This document shows positions 43,350 to 52,549 of a DNA stretch of 64,000 bases, piece after piece. Both the position numbers and the translations under genes were made by a program. Source of the stretch: UBA3775 sp964584255 (GTDB lineage: Bacteria; Bacillota; Clostridia; Lachnospirales; Lachnospiraceae); contig CAZOZM010000007.1 of the NCBI GenBank assembly GCA_964584255.1, positions 1-64,000 of the forward strand. Direction: 5' to 3'. Every line of letters begins with the position of its first letter. Position 1 is the stretch's first letter. The notes below the pieces were generated by a model. That model searched no databases, was not told the DNA's origin, and saw only the letters and a list, made by a program, of their open reading frames with translations.

Positions 43350-45124
43350 CAGCGTTTAATTAGATAAAAAGCTGCAAAGAACGGAGGAAGTATGAATGAT
43401 GAAGAACCGCCTGCTTTGCGATTCCGGTTTACATCAACTGACGAAAAGTCCTCATCATTGGAGAACAGCAGTTTCAGATTACATTCTCCGATTCTGCATT
43501 CATATTTCTTTGTATAGCAGGAAAAATTAAAGATGGCAAGGATGGATTCACTGTCTGAGTTCCTGACAAAAGAGTATAGGTTTTCGGAAACCAGGTTGCA
43601 GTCAATCCAGTTGAAGCCGTCCTGACAGTAATCCTTGGAGTAAAATGCGGGATGATTCAGATAAAGGTTGTTAAGGGTTGACATAAAACGACTGAACTCA
43701 TCGTGAATAGGATATTTTAATATGTCCCAATCCTGTTCTCTCTTTTCGTCCCACTCCCGGAGCTGGCCTATCTCATTTCCCATGAAATTAAGCTTCTTTC
43801 CGGGATGCGCATACATAAACATGTAAAATGCCTTTGCCTGTCTGAATTTTCCCTCATACAGATCACTCATTTTCTGGAGGATTGTTGCTTTACCATGGAC
43901 AACCTCATCATGTGAAAGAGGAAGAATGTATTTTTCATTGTAGTAATACATCATGGAAAAAGTCAGCTTGTGATAGCAGTCGCTTCTGTAATCGGGACCG
44001 GTAGCAAAATAGTCAAGAGTATCATGCATCCAACCTAAATCCCATTTAAAATCAAAGCCGAGACCGCCATTTTCGACAGGATGAGTAACTCCATGCCAGG
44101 AAGACGAATCCTCTGCAAAGAGCAGGCAGTCAGGGTGTCTGTCCTTGAGTCCTTTATTCATCGTCTGGAGGAATTTGATTGCAGACTTATTTTCTCCTCT
44201 TGAGGAATCTCCCTGCCAGTAAATAAGGTTACTTACGGCATCCATCCGGAGTCCGTCAAAGTGATATTCATTAAACCAGAAATTGGCTGATGACTGTAGA
44301 AAACTGCATGTTTCACCACGGGAATGCATGAAATTGCAGCTTCCCCACTCATTGTATCCGACGGAACTGTTTGGGAATTCGTAAAGAGGAGTGCCATCGT
44401 AGTTTTTTAATCCGAAATCATCTATGGCAAAATGAACAGGGATAAAGTCGAGAATGACCGCAATGTCGTTATTATGGCACTTGTCTATAAATTCTCTGAG
44501 CATGTCCGGCGTTCCGTATCTGGAAGTAGGTGAAAAGTATCCGGTAGACTGATATCCCCAGGATTCGTCGCAAGGGTATTCGTTTAACGGCATTATTTCA
44601 AGTGCATTATACCCTTTTTCTTTAAGATAAGGAATGATTCGGTCTGCCAGCTCGGTATAAGAGTAGAAACCGTTTGGATCGGTATCGTTTTTTTTCTGCC
44701 ATGAACCGAAGTGGATTTCATAAATATTTAATGGACCGTCAGGAAGTGCATATCTTTTTTTTATCCATTTTCTGTCATTAAATTCATAGGCTTTTATGTC
44801 GTAGATAACGGATGCAGAGCCGGGACGGAGTTCGGCAAAAAAGCCGTATGGATCGGCATGGTCCGTATAAGAACCGTCATGTTTGTAGATACGATATTTA
44901 TACATGTCTCCCGACATGGTTCCGTTAATGCTGACTTCCCAGAAATTACCGTCATGAATGCGGTTCATGGGAATCTCGTTCCAACCGTTAAAGGAACATA
45001 TTACGGAAATGCCGGCAGCAGCCGGTGCAAAAGTGCGGAAAGTCGTTCCTCCCCAATATGTATGAGCTCCGAGAAATTCGTATGCTTCAAATTCTTTTCC
45101 TGTGTAGAAATTGTAAAAGTCCAT
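43349..45124 (-). CDS. glgB: 1,4-alpha-glucan branching enzyme
   Basis: 591 residues, a GH13 branching enzyme that forms alpha-1,6 links in glycogen. Order: N-terminal CBM48 (FLGAHTYWGGTTFRTFAPAA), a GH13 barrel with nucleophile Asp in GLRMDAVSNLIYWQ, acid Glu in LFAEDSSSW and third Asp in LPLSHDEVVHG, and a C-terminal beta domain. It is slightly short because it lacks the extra N-terminal module of enteric GlgB. It stands alone, away from other glg genes. GGGAGG precedes the ATG. Confidence 0.93.
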   Translation of the reverse strand: MDFYNFYTGKEFEAYEFLGAHTYWGGTTFRTFAPAAAGISVICSFNGWNEIPMNRIHDGNFWEVSINGTMSGDMYKYRIYKHDGSYTDHADPYGFFAELRPGSASVIYDIKAYEFNDRKWIKKRYALPDGPLNIYEIHFGSWQKKNDTDPNGFYSYTELADRIIPYLKEKGYNALEIMPLNEYPCDESWGYQSTGYFSPTSRYGTPDMLREFIDKCHNNDIAVILDFIPVHFAIDDFGLKNYDGTPLYEFPNSSVGYNEWGSCNFMHSRGETCSFLQSSANFWFNEYHFDGLRMDAVSNLIYWQGDSSRGENKSAIKFLQTMNKGLKDRHPDCLLFAEDSSSWHGVTHPVENGGLGFDFKWDLGWMHDTLDYFATGPDYRSDCYHKLTFSMMYYYNEKYILPLSHDEVVHGKATILQKMSDLYEGKFRQAKAFYMFMYAHPGKKLNFMGNEIGQLREWDEKREQDWDILKYPIHDEFSRFMSTLNNLYLNHPAFYSKDYCQDGFNWIDCNLVSENLYSFVRNSDSESILAIFNFSCYTKKYECRIGECNLKLLFSNDEDFSSVDVNRNRKAGGSSSFILPPFFAAFYLIKR

Positions 45125-45219
45125 TTATGCCTCCCACTCTGATGTAAAAAAATCATACATCTGAAAACCCTAATTCAACATTTGACAAAGAAATGTCGAG
45201 AAATGACAAATGTTTTTTG

Positions 45220-45308
45220 TAGACACCTGTCTGATTACAATTTATACTATCTGATATAGGGTAAAAAGTCAGCCGTCAAAATACGAATAGGGTTGGTTAA
45301 ACAACCAA
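45220..45308 (+). promoter_or_regulatory. Promoter and operator-like palindromes before tetR-bgl
   Basis: -35 TAGACA (45220-45225), 17 nt, -10 TATACT (45243-45248). Two dyads are visible: AGACA-CC-TGTCT (45221-45232) overlapping the -35, and TTGGTT-AAAC-AACCAA (45293-45308), a perfect 6-bp inverted repeat between promoter and gene. Either could bind the TetR-type regulator encoded next. Confidence 0.5.
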
Positions 45309-45371
45309 AAAAGAACATAGTCTGATAACCGACCAAAACTAAAAAAAGTCGGGAAACAGAGAAGGAGGTAT

Positions 45372-45896
45372 ATGGATAAAAGGGTCTGGCGAAGCTGCCA
45401 AAGTATTATAAACGCTTTTATAAGCATACGACAGCATAAGGAACTTGAAAAAATCACCGTTACGGAAATATGCAGAACGGCAGACATAAACAAGTCAACC
45501 TTTTATGTGCACTACAGGGACATATATGATTTGTCATCAAAGCTTGAAACGGAAGTTATTGAAGGTATAATTGATACCATTGAGAAACCGGAAAATGTGT
45601 TTGAAAATCCGGCGGAGTTCACAGAAAATCTGTTTAGGGCTTATGATGCCAAGAAGCATATGATAGGAATATTGTTTTCAGGCAGCAGAAGCAGTATGCT
45701 GCCCGAAAAGATAGATGAATCGGTAAAGAAGCTTCTGTTTGGAATAAGACCGGAATATCGGGATGACATGCAAAAAAATGTGGAGCTGACATATATGATT
45801 TACGGCAGTTACTATGCATCTCTGCTTAATAAGCAGTACGATCAGAATGATACCGTAAAGGTGCTCTGCAATATAGTTGATAAAATTATGAGTTAG
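45372..45896 (+). CDS. TetR/AcrR-family transcriptional regulator
   Basis: 174 residues. The N-terminal helix-turn-helix is clear (KITVTEICRTADINKSTFYVHYRDIYDL); the C-terminal ligand domain is short and divergent. AGGAGG precedes the ATG. It lies 13 nt before the beta-glucosidase gene, so it likely controls its own operon in response to a sugar or related small molecule, but the ligand is unknown. Confidence 0.9.
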   Translation: MDKRVWRSCQSIINAFISIRQHKELEKITVTEICRTADINKSTFYVHYRDIYDLSSKLETEVIEGIIDTIEKPENVFENPAEFTENLFRAYDAKKHMIGILFSGSRSSMLPEKIDESVKKLLFGIRPEYRDDMQKNVELTYMIYGSYYASLLNKQYDQNDTVKVLCNIVDKIMS

Positions 45897-45909
45897 TAAG
45901 GAGAAAACA

Positions 45910-48732
45910 ATGAAGAAGGTACTTGACTGGAAAAAATATGAAGAAACCGCAAGACAGACAGTTGCGGAAGGATGTGTACTCTTAAAGAACAATGGTGTTC
46001 TTCCATTTAAAAAGGAGCAGACAGTCTCAATTTTTGGAAGAATCCAGAATTACTATTATAAGAGCGGAACCGGCTCGGGCGGAATGGTTAATGTAAGTAA
46101 GGTGACGGATATTCCGGAAGGACTCAGAAAAAGCGGTCATGTAAAAATCAATGAGGAACTTGCCGAAGTATATAAAAAGTGGGAAGAGACCAATCCGATT
46201 AATGAAGGTATCGGATGGGGAAATGAACCATGGAGCCAGGAGGAAATGGACATTTCGGAATCAGATGTGAAAATGGCTGCGGAAGTGTCGGATGTGGCGC
46301 TTGTCATTATCGGAAGAACTGCCGGCGAGGACAGAGATGTTGCAGATGAGGCAGGCTCATACAGACTGACGGATACAGAGGAAGCACTTCTTGAAAAGGT
46401 AAGAAGAAATTTTGAAAACATGGTTGTAATTCTCAATGTCGGTGGAATTATCGACATGAGTTTTGAGGACAAATACAGTCCGGATGCCGTTATGTATGTT
46501 TGGCAGGGAGGTATGACAGGAGGTGACGGAACGGCAGATGTTCTTACCGGCAAAGTATCTCCAAGCGGTCATCTTACGACAACGGTTTCATACAATGTGT
46601 CGGATAATCCTGCTGATAAGAATTTCGGTAATGAGGATGTGGATTTTTATGCTGAGGATATCTATGTTGGATACAGATATTTTGAAACATTCGCAAAAGA
46701 AAAGGTAAGATATCCTTTCGGATTCGGTCTTTCATATACTGAATTTGAAGTAAATCCTGAATCCCTGCAGCTTGTTGATGGTGAGGGTAATGCAGTCTGC
46801 TGTCTCAAAAATGAAACCATAAAGAACACTTTGGTCAGAATTAATGTGAGTGTTACCAATACGGGAAAAGCGAAGGGTAAAGAGGTCGTACAGATTTATG
46901 CTTCGGCAGAAGGTGGAAATTTAGGTAAACCGGAAATGGTTCTTTGCGGTTTTGCAAAGACAGAGGAACTGGAGCCGGGAGAAACACAGAAGGTTGCAAT
47001 AGATGTAAATCCGTCTTCGTTTGCTTCATATGATGACAGTGGAATAAGCGGTTATCCATACTGCAACGTTTTGGAAAAAGGAAGCGTAAGTTTTTACGCG
47101 GGAGACAGCATAAGAAATGTGAACTTATGCAAAAGCCTTGAAATAAAAGATACTATTATTGTAGAACGGCTTGAAAGCGCACTTGCTCCCGTTCGTCCGT
47201 TTGAAAGATTGAAGCAGGAGATAAATGACAGGGGAGAAAAGGTATGCGGACTTGAGAATGTGCCTTGGGCAGAGCCTTCAGAGGATGAAAGACGTATCAG
47301 ATTCATGCCTGAGGAAATCAGACAGACGGATACGGTATTTGAATTAAGAAATGTTGTTGAAGGAAAAATGTCAATCGAAGAGTTTGTTGCACAGCTTAAT
47401 GATGACGACCTTTGCTGCATTATAAGAGGCGAAGGAATGGGAAGTTCCAAGGTTACACCGGGAACGGCAGCGGCTTTTGCAGGTGCAAACAGAAGATTGC
47501 AGGAACTTGGCGTGCCTGCAGTATGCTGCGATGACGGTCCTTCCGGAATGAGACTGGACAGTGGAGTTAAGGCTTTTAGTTTACCAAACGGTACAATGGC
47601 GGCATCTACATTTAATACTGAGCTTGTCAGCACGCTGTATTCATTTACAGGTCTTGAGATGACTGCAAACAAGGTTGATAACCTTCTTGGACCGGGAATT
47701 AACATTCAGAGACATCCGTTTAACGGAAGAAATTTTGAGTATTTCTCGGAAGATCCGTTCCTTACGGGAATGTTTGCAACAGCCGTATTAAAAGGTCTTG
47801 ATGAATCGGGTGCGTCAGGTACGATTAAACATTTCTGCGGAAATAATCAGGAATATAAGCGAAACTTTATAGATTCCGTAATTTCGGAACGTGCTTTGAG
47901 AGAGATTTATCTCAAAGGTTTTGAGATGGCAGTTAAGAGCGGATATGCGAAATCAATTATGACGACTTACGGTTCGGTAAACGGACTTTGGACGGCCGGC
48001 AACTTTGATCTTAATACCACAATACTCAGAGAACAGTGGGGTTACAAGGGTATTGTAATGACTGACTGGTGGGCTGCAATTAATGAACGTGGCGGAAAGC
48101 AGTGCATCACCAACTATGCACAAATGGTACGCTCCCAGAACGACCTTTATATGGTATGTTCGGATTCGTCATGGAATAAGGACGGAGATAATATAGCGGA
48201 AGCACTTTCAAACGGAAGCGTAAACAGAAGTGAGCTCCAGAGATGTGCATGTAATATTTTGAGATTTACCGTGGAAACCGAAGCCATGAAGCGTATGATG
48301 GGAAATGCAACTGAAGTTGAGATAATCAACAGGGAAGATGAAGAAGGAAGTATCACATCTGATAATGTCATCGTGGTTAGAATTTCCGATGAGGCAGAAA
48401 TACGTCTTGAAGACAGAGAGTCAAAGGCCGGAACGGATTATATAATTACGCTTGATATGGAAAAGACAGGAATGTATAAAATAACACTTATGGGCTCATC
48501 GGCATTAAGTGAGGTGGCGCAGATACCTTGTACATTATTTAATACCGGAATACCTGTGGCAACATTTTCATTCAGAGGTTCGGCAGATGAAGACAGAAGC
48601 ATTGAAAGAACGGTAGATTTTTATTCCAGATTCAGTACGATGAGACTTCATGTTGCACGAAACGGTCTTAAATTAAAGAGTATGAAGATTGAATACGTCG
48701 GCAAAGGACAGTTTATTGATGGAAACAGATAA
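45910..48732 (+). CDS. Beta-glucosidase-like glycoside hydrolase family 3, permuted domains
   Basis: 940 residues with no signal peptide, so intracellular. The domain order is reversed from most GH3 enzymes: the C-terminal-type alpha/beta domain comes first (about 1-270; WQGGMTGGDGTADVLTG, YPFGFGLSYTEF), then a fibronectin-III-like domain (about 295-400), then the N-terminal-type TIM barrel (about 490-840) with nucleophile Asp719 in GIVMTDWW and the KHFCGNN/RHPFNGRNFEYFSEDP elements. Such permuted enzymes are known from Butyrivibrio and Ruminococcus. It likely hydrolyses imported beta-glucosides or xylosides. The sensor kinase gene overlaps its end. Confidence 0.93.
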   Translation: MKKVLDWKKYEETARQTVAEGCVLLKNNGVLPFKKEQTVSIFGRIQNYYYKSGTGSGGMVNVSKVTDIPEGLRKSGHVKINEELAEVYKKWEETNPINEGIGWGNEPWSQEEMDISESDVKMAAEVSDVALVIIGRTAGEDRDVADEAGSYRLTDTEEALLEKVRRNFENMVVILNVGGIIDMSFEDKYSPDAVMYVWQGGMTGGDGTADVLTGKVSPSGHLTTTVSYNVSDNPADKNFGNEDVDFYAEDIYVGYRYFETFAKEKVRYPFGFGLSYTEFEVNPESLQLVDGEGNAVCCLKNETIKNTLVRINVSVTNTGKAKGKEVVQIYASAEGGNLGKPEMVLCGFAKTEELEPGETQKVAIDVNPSSFASYDDSGISGYPYCNVLEKGSVSFYAGDSIRNVNLCKSLEIKDTIIVERLESALAPVRPFERLKQEINDRGEKVCGLENVPWAEPSEDERRIRFMPEEIRQTDTVFELRNVVEGKMSIEEFVAQLNDDDLCCIIRGEGMGSSKVTPGTAAAFAGANRRLQELGVPAVCCDDGPSGMRLDSGVKAFSLPNGTMAASTFNTELVSTLYSFTGLEMTANKVDNLLGPGINIQRHPFNGRNFEYFSEDPFLTGMFATAVLKGLDESGASGTIKHFCGNNQEYKRNFIDSVISERALREIYLKGFEMAVKSGYAKSIMTTYGSVNGLWTAGNFDLNTTILREQWGYKGIVMTDWWAAINERGGKQCITNYAQMVRSQNDLYMVCSDSSWNKDGDNIAEALSNGSVNRSELQRCACNILRFTVETEAMKRMMGNATEVEIINREDEEGSITSDNVIVVRISDEAEIRLEDRESKAGTDYIITLDMEKTGMYKITLMGSSALSEVAQIPCTLFNTGIPVATFSFRGSADEDRSIERTVDFYSRFSTMRLHVARNGLKLKSMKIEYVGKGQFIDGNR

Positions 48733-50380
48733 TTCTGCAGACAGATACAGTGATCCGGAGATGCTCAACTCCGCACTCCTGTCAACTGTCTTTAATTACA
48801 GTCAGATTTATGAGATAAACCTGGAAGGGGATACATATGTTATGTTGTATCCCCGGTACTTAGAGGATTCAGAGCCGGGATCGTATACGAAAACCCTGCG
48901 GCATATTCTCAGTGAGACTATTGCACCGGAAGACTTTGACAGAGTGTTTAATGCGATGTCAATAGAATATGTGAAGAGGGAACTCATTGTAAACAACCAC
49001 ACGGAGTGCAGGTATAAGAGAAAAAAAGCATGGGGAAGTGAAGAGTGGTGTCTTGCCGGATTTACTTCCGGTAAAGTCAGCAAAGGTATGCCGACTCATG
49101 CTTATCTCATGATAAGAAGAATTGAAGATATAATTGCCGATGAGAGTGTAAAACTTAATATCATAAGCAATCTTGTAGAAAAAAACAGAATAACGGGTGA
49201 ATCCAGGACAAGATTTTTGGAAAATATTTCTCATGAAATAAGAACTCCGATAACAACTGTTTTGGGAAATTCGAATCTGGCGCTTATGAATATTGACAGA
49301 CCGGACAGGGTTGAAAAATATCTCAGGAGAATAATCGGTGCGGGGAATGAGCTGCTGAAACAGGTTGATTACATTCTGGAGATAACAAGACTTCAAAGCG
49401 ATGGTGAAAGGCTTGAGGAGGAGCTGTGCTGCTTTGATACCATTACGGAGGAGGTCCTGGAGGAACTTAAACCGGAAATGCTTAAAAAAGAAATTAAGTT
49501 CAGTATATCGGAGAGGACCGGACACCATATCGTATACAGCGACAGGGCAAGGCTGAAAACGGTAATTTATGCAATTATATCAAACGCCGTAAGGTATAAC
49601 AGGCAGGGCGGAAGCGTTAGTATAGGCATGACAGAGATGCCTTCTTCAATAGAAAGCTGTGCGAGATATACCTTTATATTTGAAGATACAGGAATTGGCA
49701 TGTCCGAAGAATTTCTGAAAAAATGCGCGGAACCGTTCACAAGAGAAAAAAGAGACGAAAACGGCGGGGTAAAAGGGCAGGGACTTGGTCTTTATGCTGC
49801 CGAAAGGATTCTTGAAAAAATGCACGGCGAAATGTATATGGAAAGCAGTATGAATGTCGGAACAAGGGTGACTGTCAATATGGATTTCAGATATAAAGCC
49901 GGACAGGAAAATGAGGAACATGAAACTGATAAGAGCGGATATGTGAATCTTTTGGACCTTGATAATACCCTTTTCAAGAACAGGCGTTTTCTCGTTGTCG
50001 ATGACAATGAGACCAATACAATGGTTATAAGCGAATTTGTCAGTCTTATAGGAGCAAAGGCAGATGTTGCGACGGACGGCTATGAGGCAGTCAGAATGTT
50101 TTCAAAGAGTCCTAAAGATTATTATGACCTTGTTCTTATGGACCTGATGCTTCCGGGAATGGACGGATTGGAGACCTCGCGGCTGATAAAAGCGGCAAGC
50201 AGGAATACACATGAAATTCCGGTAATAGCCATAACGGCAAATGTTTCAAAAGAAACAGAGATGAGTATTTACTCAAACAATATGAACGGCTATGTGAAAA
50301 AACCGGTTGTGTTTGGCGAATTTATTTCTGCCTTAAGGGAAAATCTTGTAAAAAACGGATCGGAAAACAGGCGGCAGTAG
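48719..50380 (+). CDS. Hybrid sensor histidine kinase/receiver, soluble
   Basis: 553 residues without membrane segments. Order: an N-terminal PAS-like domain (about 1-150), HisKA with FLENISHEIRTPITTVLGN, HATPase (DTGIGMSEEF, GQGLGLYAAERIL) and a C-terminal receiver (LVVDDNETNTMVI, phospho-Asp in LVLMDLMLPGMDGLE, Lys in GYVKKPVV). It should pass phosphate from His to its own Asp. The ATG at 48719 has AAAGGA upstream; a TTG at 48689 would lengthen it. It overlaps the GH3 stop by 14 nt, so expression is probably coupled. No output partner is adjacent. Confidence 0.9.
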   Translation: METDNSADRYSDPEMLNSALLSTVFNYSQIYEINLEGDTYVMLYPRYLEDSEPGSYTKTLRHILSETIAPEDFDRVFNAMSIEYVKRELIVNNHTECRYKRKKAWGSEEWCLAGFTSGKVSKGMPTHAYLMIRRIEDIIADESVKLNIISNLVEKNRITGESRTRFLENISHEIRTPITTVLGNSNLALMNIDRPDRVEKYLRRIIGAGNELLKQVDYILEITRLQSDGERLEEELCCFDTITEEVLEELKPEMLKKEIKFSISERTGHHIVYSDRARLKTVIYAIISNAVRYNRQGGSVSIGMTEMPSSIESCARYTFIFEDTGIGMSEEFLKKCAEPFTREKRDENGGVKGQGLGLYAAERILEKMHGEMYMESSMNVGTRVTVNMDFRYKAGQENEEHETDKSGYVNLLDLDNTLFKNRRFLVVDDNETNTMVISEFVSLIGAKADVATDGYEAVRMFSKSPKDYYDLVLMDLMLPGMDGLETSRLIKAASRNTHEIPVIAITANVSKETEMSIYSNNMNGYVKKPVVFGEFISALRENLVKNGSENRRQ

Positions 50381-50387
50381 TGAGTTA

Positions 50388-50415
50388 TTGACAGTAAAAT
50401 CTTTTGTGTTATAAT
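50388..50415 (+). promoter_or_regulatory. Promoter of the riboflavin operon
   Basis: -35 TTGACA (50388-50393), 16-nt spacer, -10 TATAAT (50410-50415), both consensus. It begins just after the kinase stop and drives the FMN riboswitch leader. Confidence 0.8.
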
Positions 50416-50482
50416 GAGCAAAAGTGAGAGGCAGATTACTGAGTGATGAAATCACGGGATATATTTGCCATATTTAAATAAA

Positions 50483-50598
50483 TCTTCAGGGCAGGGTGAC
50501 CTTTTGGAATTCCCTACCGGCGGTACAGCCCGCGAGCCTTTTTGGCATGATCCGGTCAGATTCCGGAGCCGACAGTATAGTCTGGATGTGAGAAGAGT
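50483..50598 (+). promoter_or_regulatory. FMN riboswitch (RFN element)
   Basis: The conserved RFN sequence is present in order: CTTCAGGGCAGGGTGA, TTCCCTACCGGCGGT, AGCCCGCGAGC, GATCCGGTCAGATTCCGGAGCC, GACAGTATAGTCTGGATG, GAGAAG. It binds FMN and shuts off the riboflavin genes through the downstream terminator at 50636. Confidence 0.97.
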
Positions 50599-50635
50599 TT
50601 TATCATGATTATTTTATAACTGTGATTTAATGTAT

Positions 50636-50674
50636 ACAGGCTCTGAAGCGTAGGTTTCGGAGTCTGTTTTTTTA
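50636..50674 (+). terminator. Riboswitch-controlled terminator before ribD
   Basis: Stem ACAGGCTCTGAA with TTTCGGAGTCTGT (G-U tolerated) and loop GCGTAGG, followed by seven Ts. It lies 38 nt after the RFN element and is the expression platform. Confidence 0.88.
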
Positions 50675-50713
50675 TTCCGAAATAAAATCCGTGTTTTGCA
50701 GAAGAGGTACACC

Positions 50714-51811
50714 ATGAGTGACGAAATTTACATGAGAAGGGCGATTGAGCTTGCCGGGAAAGGCGTTGGATTCGTAAATCCCAATCCGATGGTGGGGGCT
50801 GTAATTGTTAAGGAAGGCAGAATAATAGGCGAGGGTTTACATGAAAGATATGGGGAACTTCATGCCGAAAGAAATGCAATTGCCTCACTTACGGAGTCTG
50901 CCGAAGGTGCAACTGTTTATGTGACACTTGAGCCATGCTGTCATTACGGTAAAACGCCTCCATGTACGGAAGCAATTATAAATTCCGGAATTTCCCGAGT
51001 GGTAATAGGTTCAAGAGATCCCAATCCTCTTGTTTCGGGAAAGGGAGCCGGAATTTTAAGAGAGCATGGAATTACGGTAGAAAGTGATTTCCTGCGTGAT
51101 GAGTGTGATGCACTTAATCCGGTTTTCTTTAAATATATTTCAACAGGAATGCCATATGTCGTATTGAAATATGCAATGACGGCGGACGGAAAAATTGCAA
51201 CGACGGCCGGAGAATCCAAGTGGATTACCGGCGAAGAGGCCAGAAGGGATGTGGCAGAATTACGACACCGGTATATGGGGATAATGGCCGGGATAGGAAC
51301 GGTTCTGGCTGACAATCCGATGCTGACCGCAAGAGGAGAGGGATTGAAAAGCCCCGTCAGAATAATATGTGATTCGTCCTTACGGATTCCGCCGGAATCT
51401 GATATATGCCGGACTGCAAACCGTTACAGAACAATTGTGGCCTACGGTACTGAAAACGCTGAAAAGAAAGAAATTCTTGAAAACATGGGGATTGAGACGG
51501 TTTTTCTGCCGGATGAATGTGGAAAAGTCGATATGAAAAAACTCATGAGGTTTCTCGGACAGAATAAGATTGACAGTGTATTGGTTGAAGGCGGCGGAGA
51601 AATAAATGATGCCATTCTCAGAAATGATTTGATTGACAGAGCGGAAGTCTATATTGCTCCGAAAATTTTCGGCGGCAAAATGGCAAAGTCACCGGTTGGC
51701 GGAGAAGGAGTGGCAGAGATAGATAAGGCCTGCAGATTAAGTCTTTGCGGCATTAAACAGATTGGCGGAGATGTACGCCTGAGTTATGAAAGAGTTAAGA
51801 AGGAGGAATAG
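50714..51811 (+). CDS. ribD: Bifunctional riboflavin deaminase/reductase
   Basis: 365 residues. The N-terminal deaminase has the zinc site HAERNAI and PCCHYGKTPPCTEAI; the C-terminal reductase (from about 145) has KYAMTADGKIATTAGESKWITG and VEGGGEINDAIL. It deaminates and then reduces the pyrimidine intermediate from GTP. The ATG at 50714 follows GAGG; a TTG at 50696 would be too close to the terminator. Confidence 0.96.
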   Translation: MSDEIYMRRAIELAGKGVGFVNPNPMVGAVIVKEGRIIGEGLHERYGELHAERNAIASLTESAEGATVYVTLEPCCHYGKTPPCTEAIINSGISRVVIGSRDPNPLVSGKGAGILREHGITVESDFLRDECDALNPVFFKYISTGMPYVVLKYAMTADGKIATTAGESKWITGEEARRDVAELRHRYMGIMAGIGTVLADNPMLTARGEGLKSPVRIICDSSLRIPPESDICRTANRYRTIVAYGTENAEKKEILENMGIETVFLPDECGKVDMKKLMRFLGQNKIDSVLVEGGGEINDAILRNDLIDRAEVYIAPKIFGGKMAKSPVGGEGVAEIDKACRLSLCGIKQIGGDVRLSYERVKKEE

Positions 51812-51841
51812 ACTTTCCGGGTTGAAAAGTCTTTCGTATAT

Positions 51842-52504
51842 ATGTTTACCGGGATAATTGAAGAACAGGGAACAGTCAGAAAAATGAATTTTTCCGGCAG
51901 CTCCGGAAGTATTATAATTGAAGCGGATAAAGTTTTGGAAGGTACTGCAATCGGCGATAGCATTGCCGTGAACGGAGTATGCCTTACGGTAACCTCATTG
52001 CAGTCGGATTCTTTTACGGCGGATGTTATGGCAGAAACGGTCAGGAGAAGCAGTCTGGCGTCGCTTACTAACGGTTCACGGGTTAATCTCGAAAGAGCAA
52101 TGCTCTGCGGGGGAAGATTCGGAGGACATATTGTTTCCGGACACATTGACGGAACCGGTAAAATAAAGTCAGTGAGGAAGGAACAGAATGCAGTCTGGGT
52201 TACAATAGAAACAACAGCACGGATTCTTAAGTTTATAGTTATGAAGGGGTCGATAGCAATCGATGGAATAAGCCTTACGGTTGCCGGTCTCGGTGAAACG
52301 GACTTTGCAGTTTCGATAATACCGCATACAGGGCAGGAAACAGGCCTGCTGCAGAAGAAACCGGGGGATATCGTTAATCTGGAAAATGACATCGTCGGCA
52401 AGTATGTTGAAAGATTTCTGCATTATGACAATGATGAAATGACAGAGAACAAAACCGGAGAGCAGGGTATCTCAATGGACATGTTGAGGGAACTCGGATT
52501 CTGA
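51842..52504 (+). CDS. ribE: Riboflavin synthase alpha subunit
   Basis: 220 residues, two tandem lumazine-binding barrels (MFTGIIEEQGTV start; HIVSGHIDGTGKI in the second half). It dismutates two lumazine molecules to riboflavin, acting with RibH. It is located 30 nt after ribD. No clear ribosome site is visible (GTCTTTCGTATAT), which might lower its translation. Confidence 0.95.
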   Translation: MFTGIIEEQGTVRKMNFSGSSGSIIIEADKVLEGTAIGDSIAVNGVCLTVTSLQSDSFTADVMAETVRRSSLASLTNGSRVNLERAMLCGGRFGGHIVSGHIDGTGKIKSVRKEQNAVWVTIETTARILKFIVMKGSIAIDGISLTVAGLGETDFAVSIIPHTGQETGLLQKKPGDIVNLENDIVGKYVERFLHYDNDEMTENKTGEQGISMDMLRELGF

Positions 52505-52549
52505 TTTGTTCAGAAATGGTTTGTGAATAAATTTCACCTGGAGGTTGAT

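Noticed and set aside
47094..47705. A 203-codon open frame on the minus strand inside the GH3 gene.
   Set aside because: It is a Ser/Leu-rich shadow of a clear coding gene, without ribosome site.
51784..52401. A 205-codon minus-strand frame over ribE.
   Set aside because: It is an antisense shadow of a well-supported riboflavin synthase gene.
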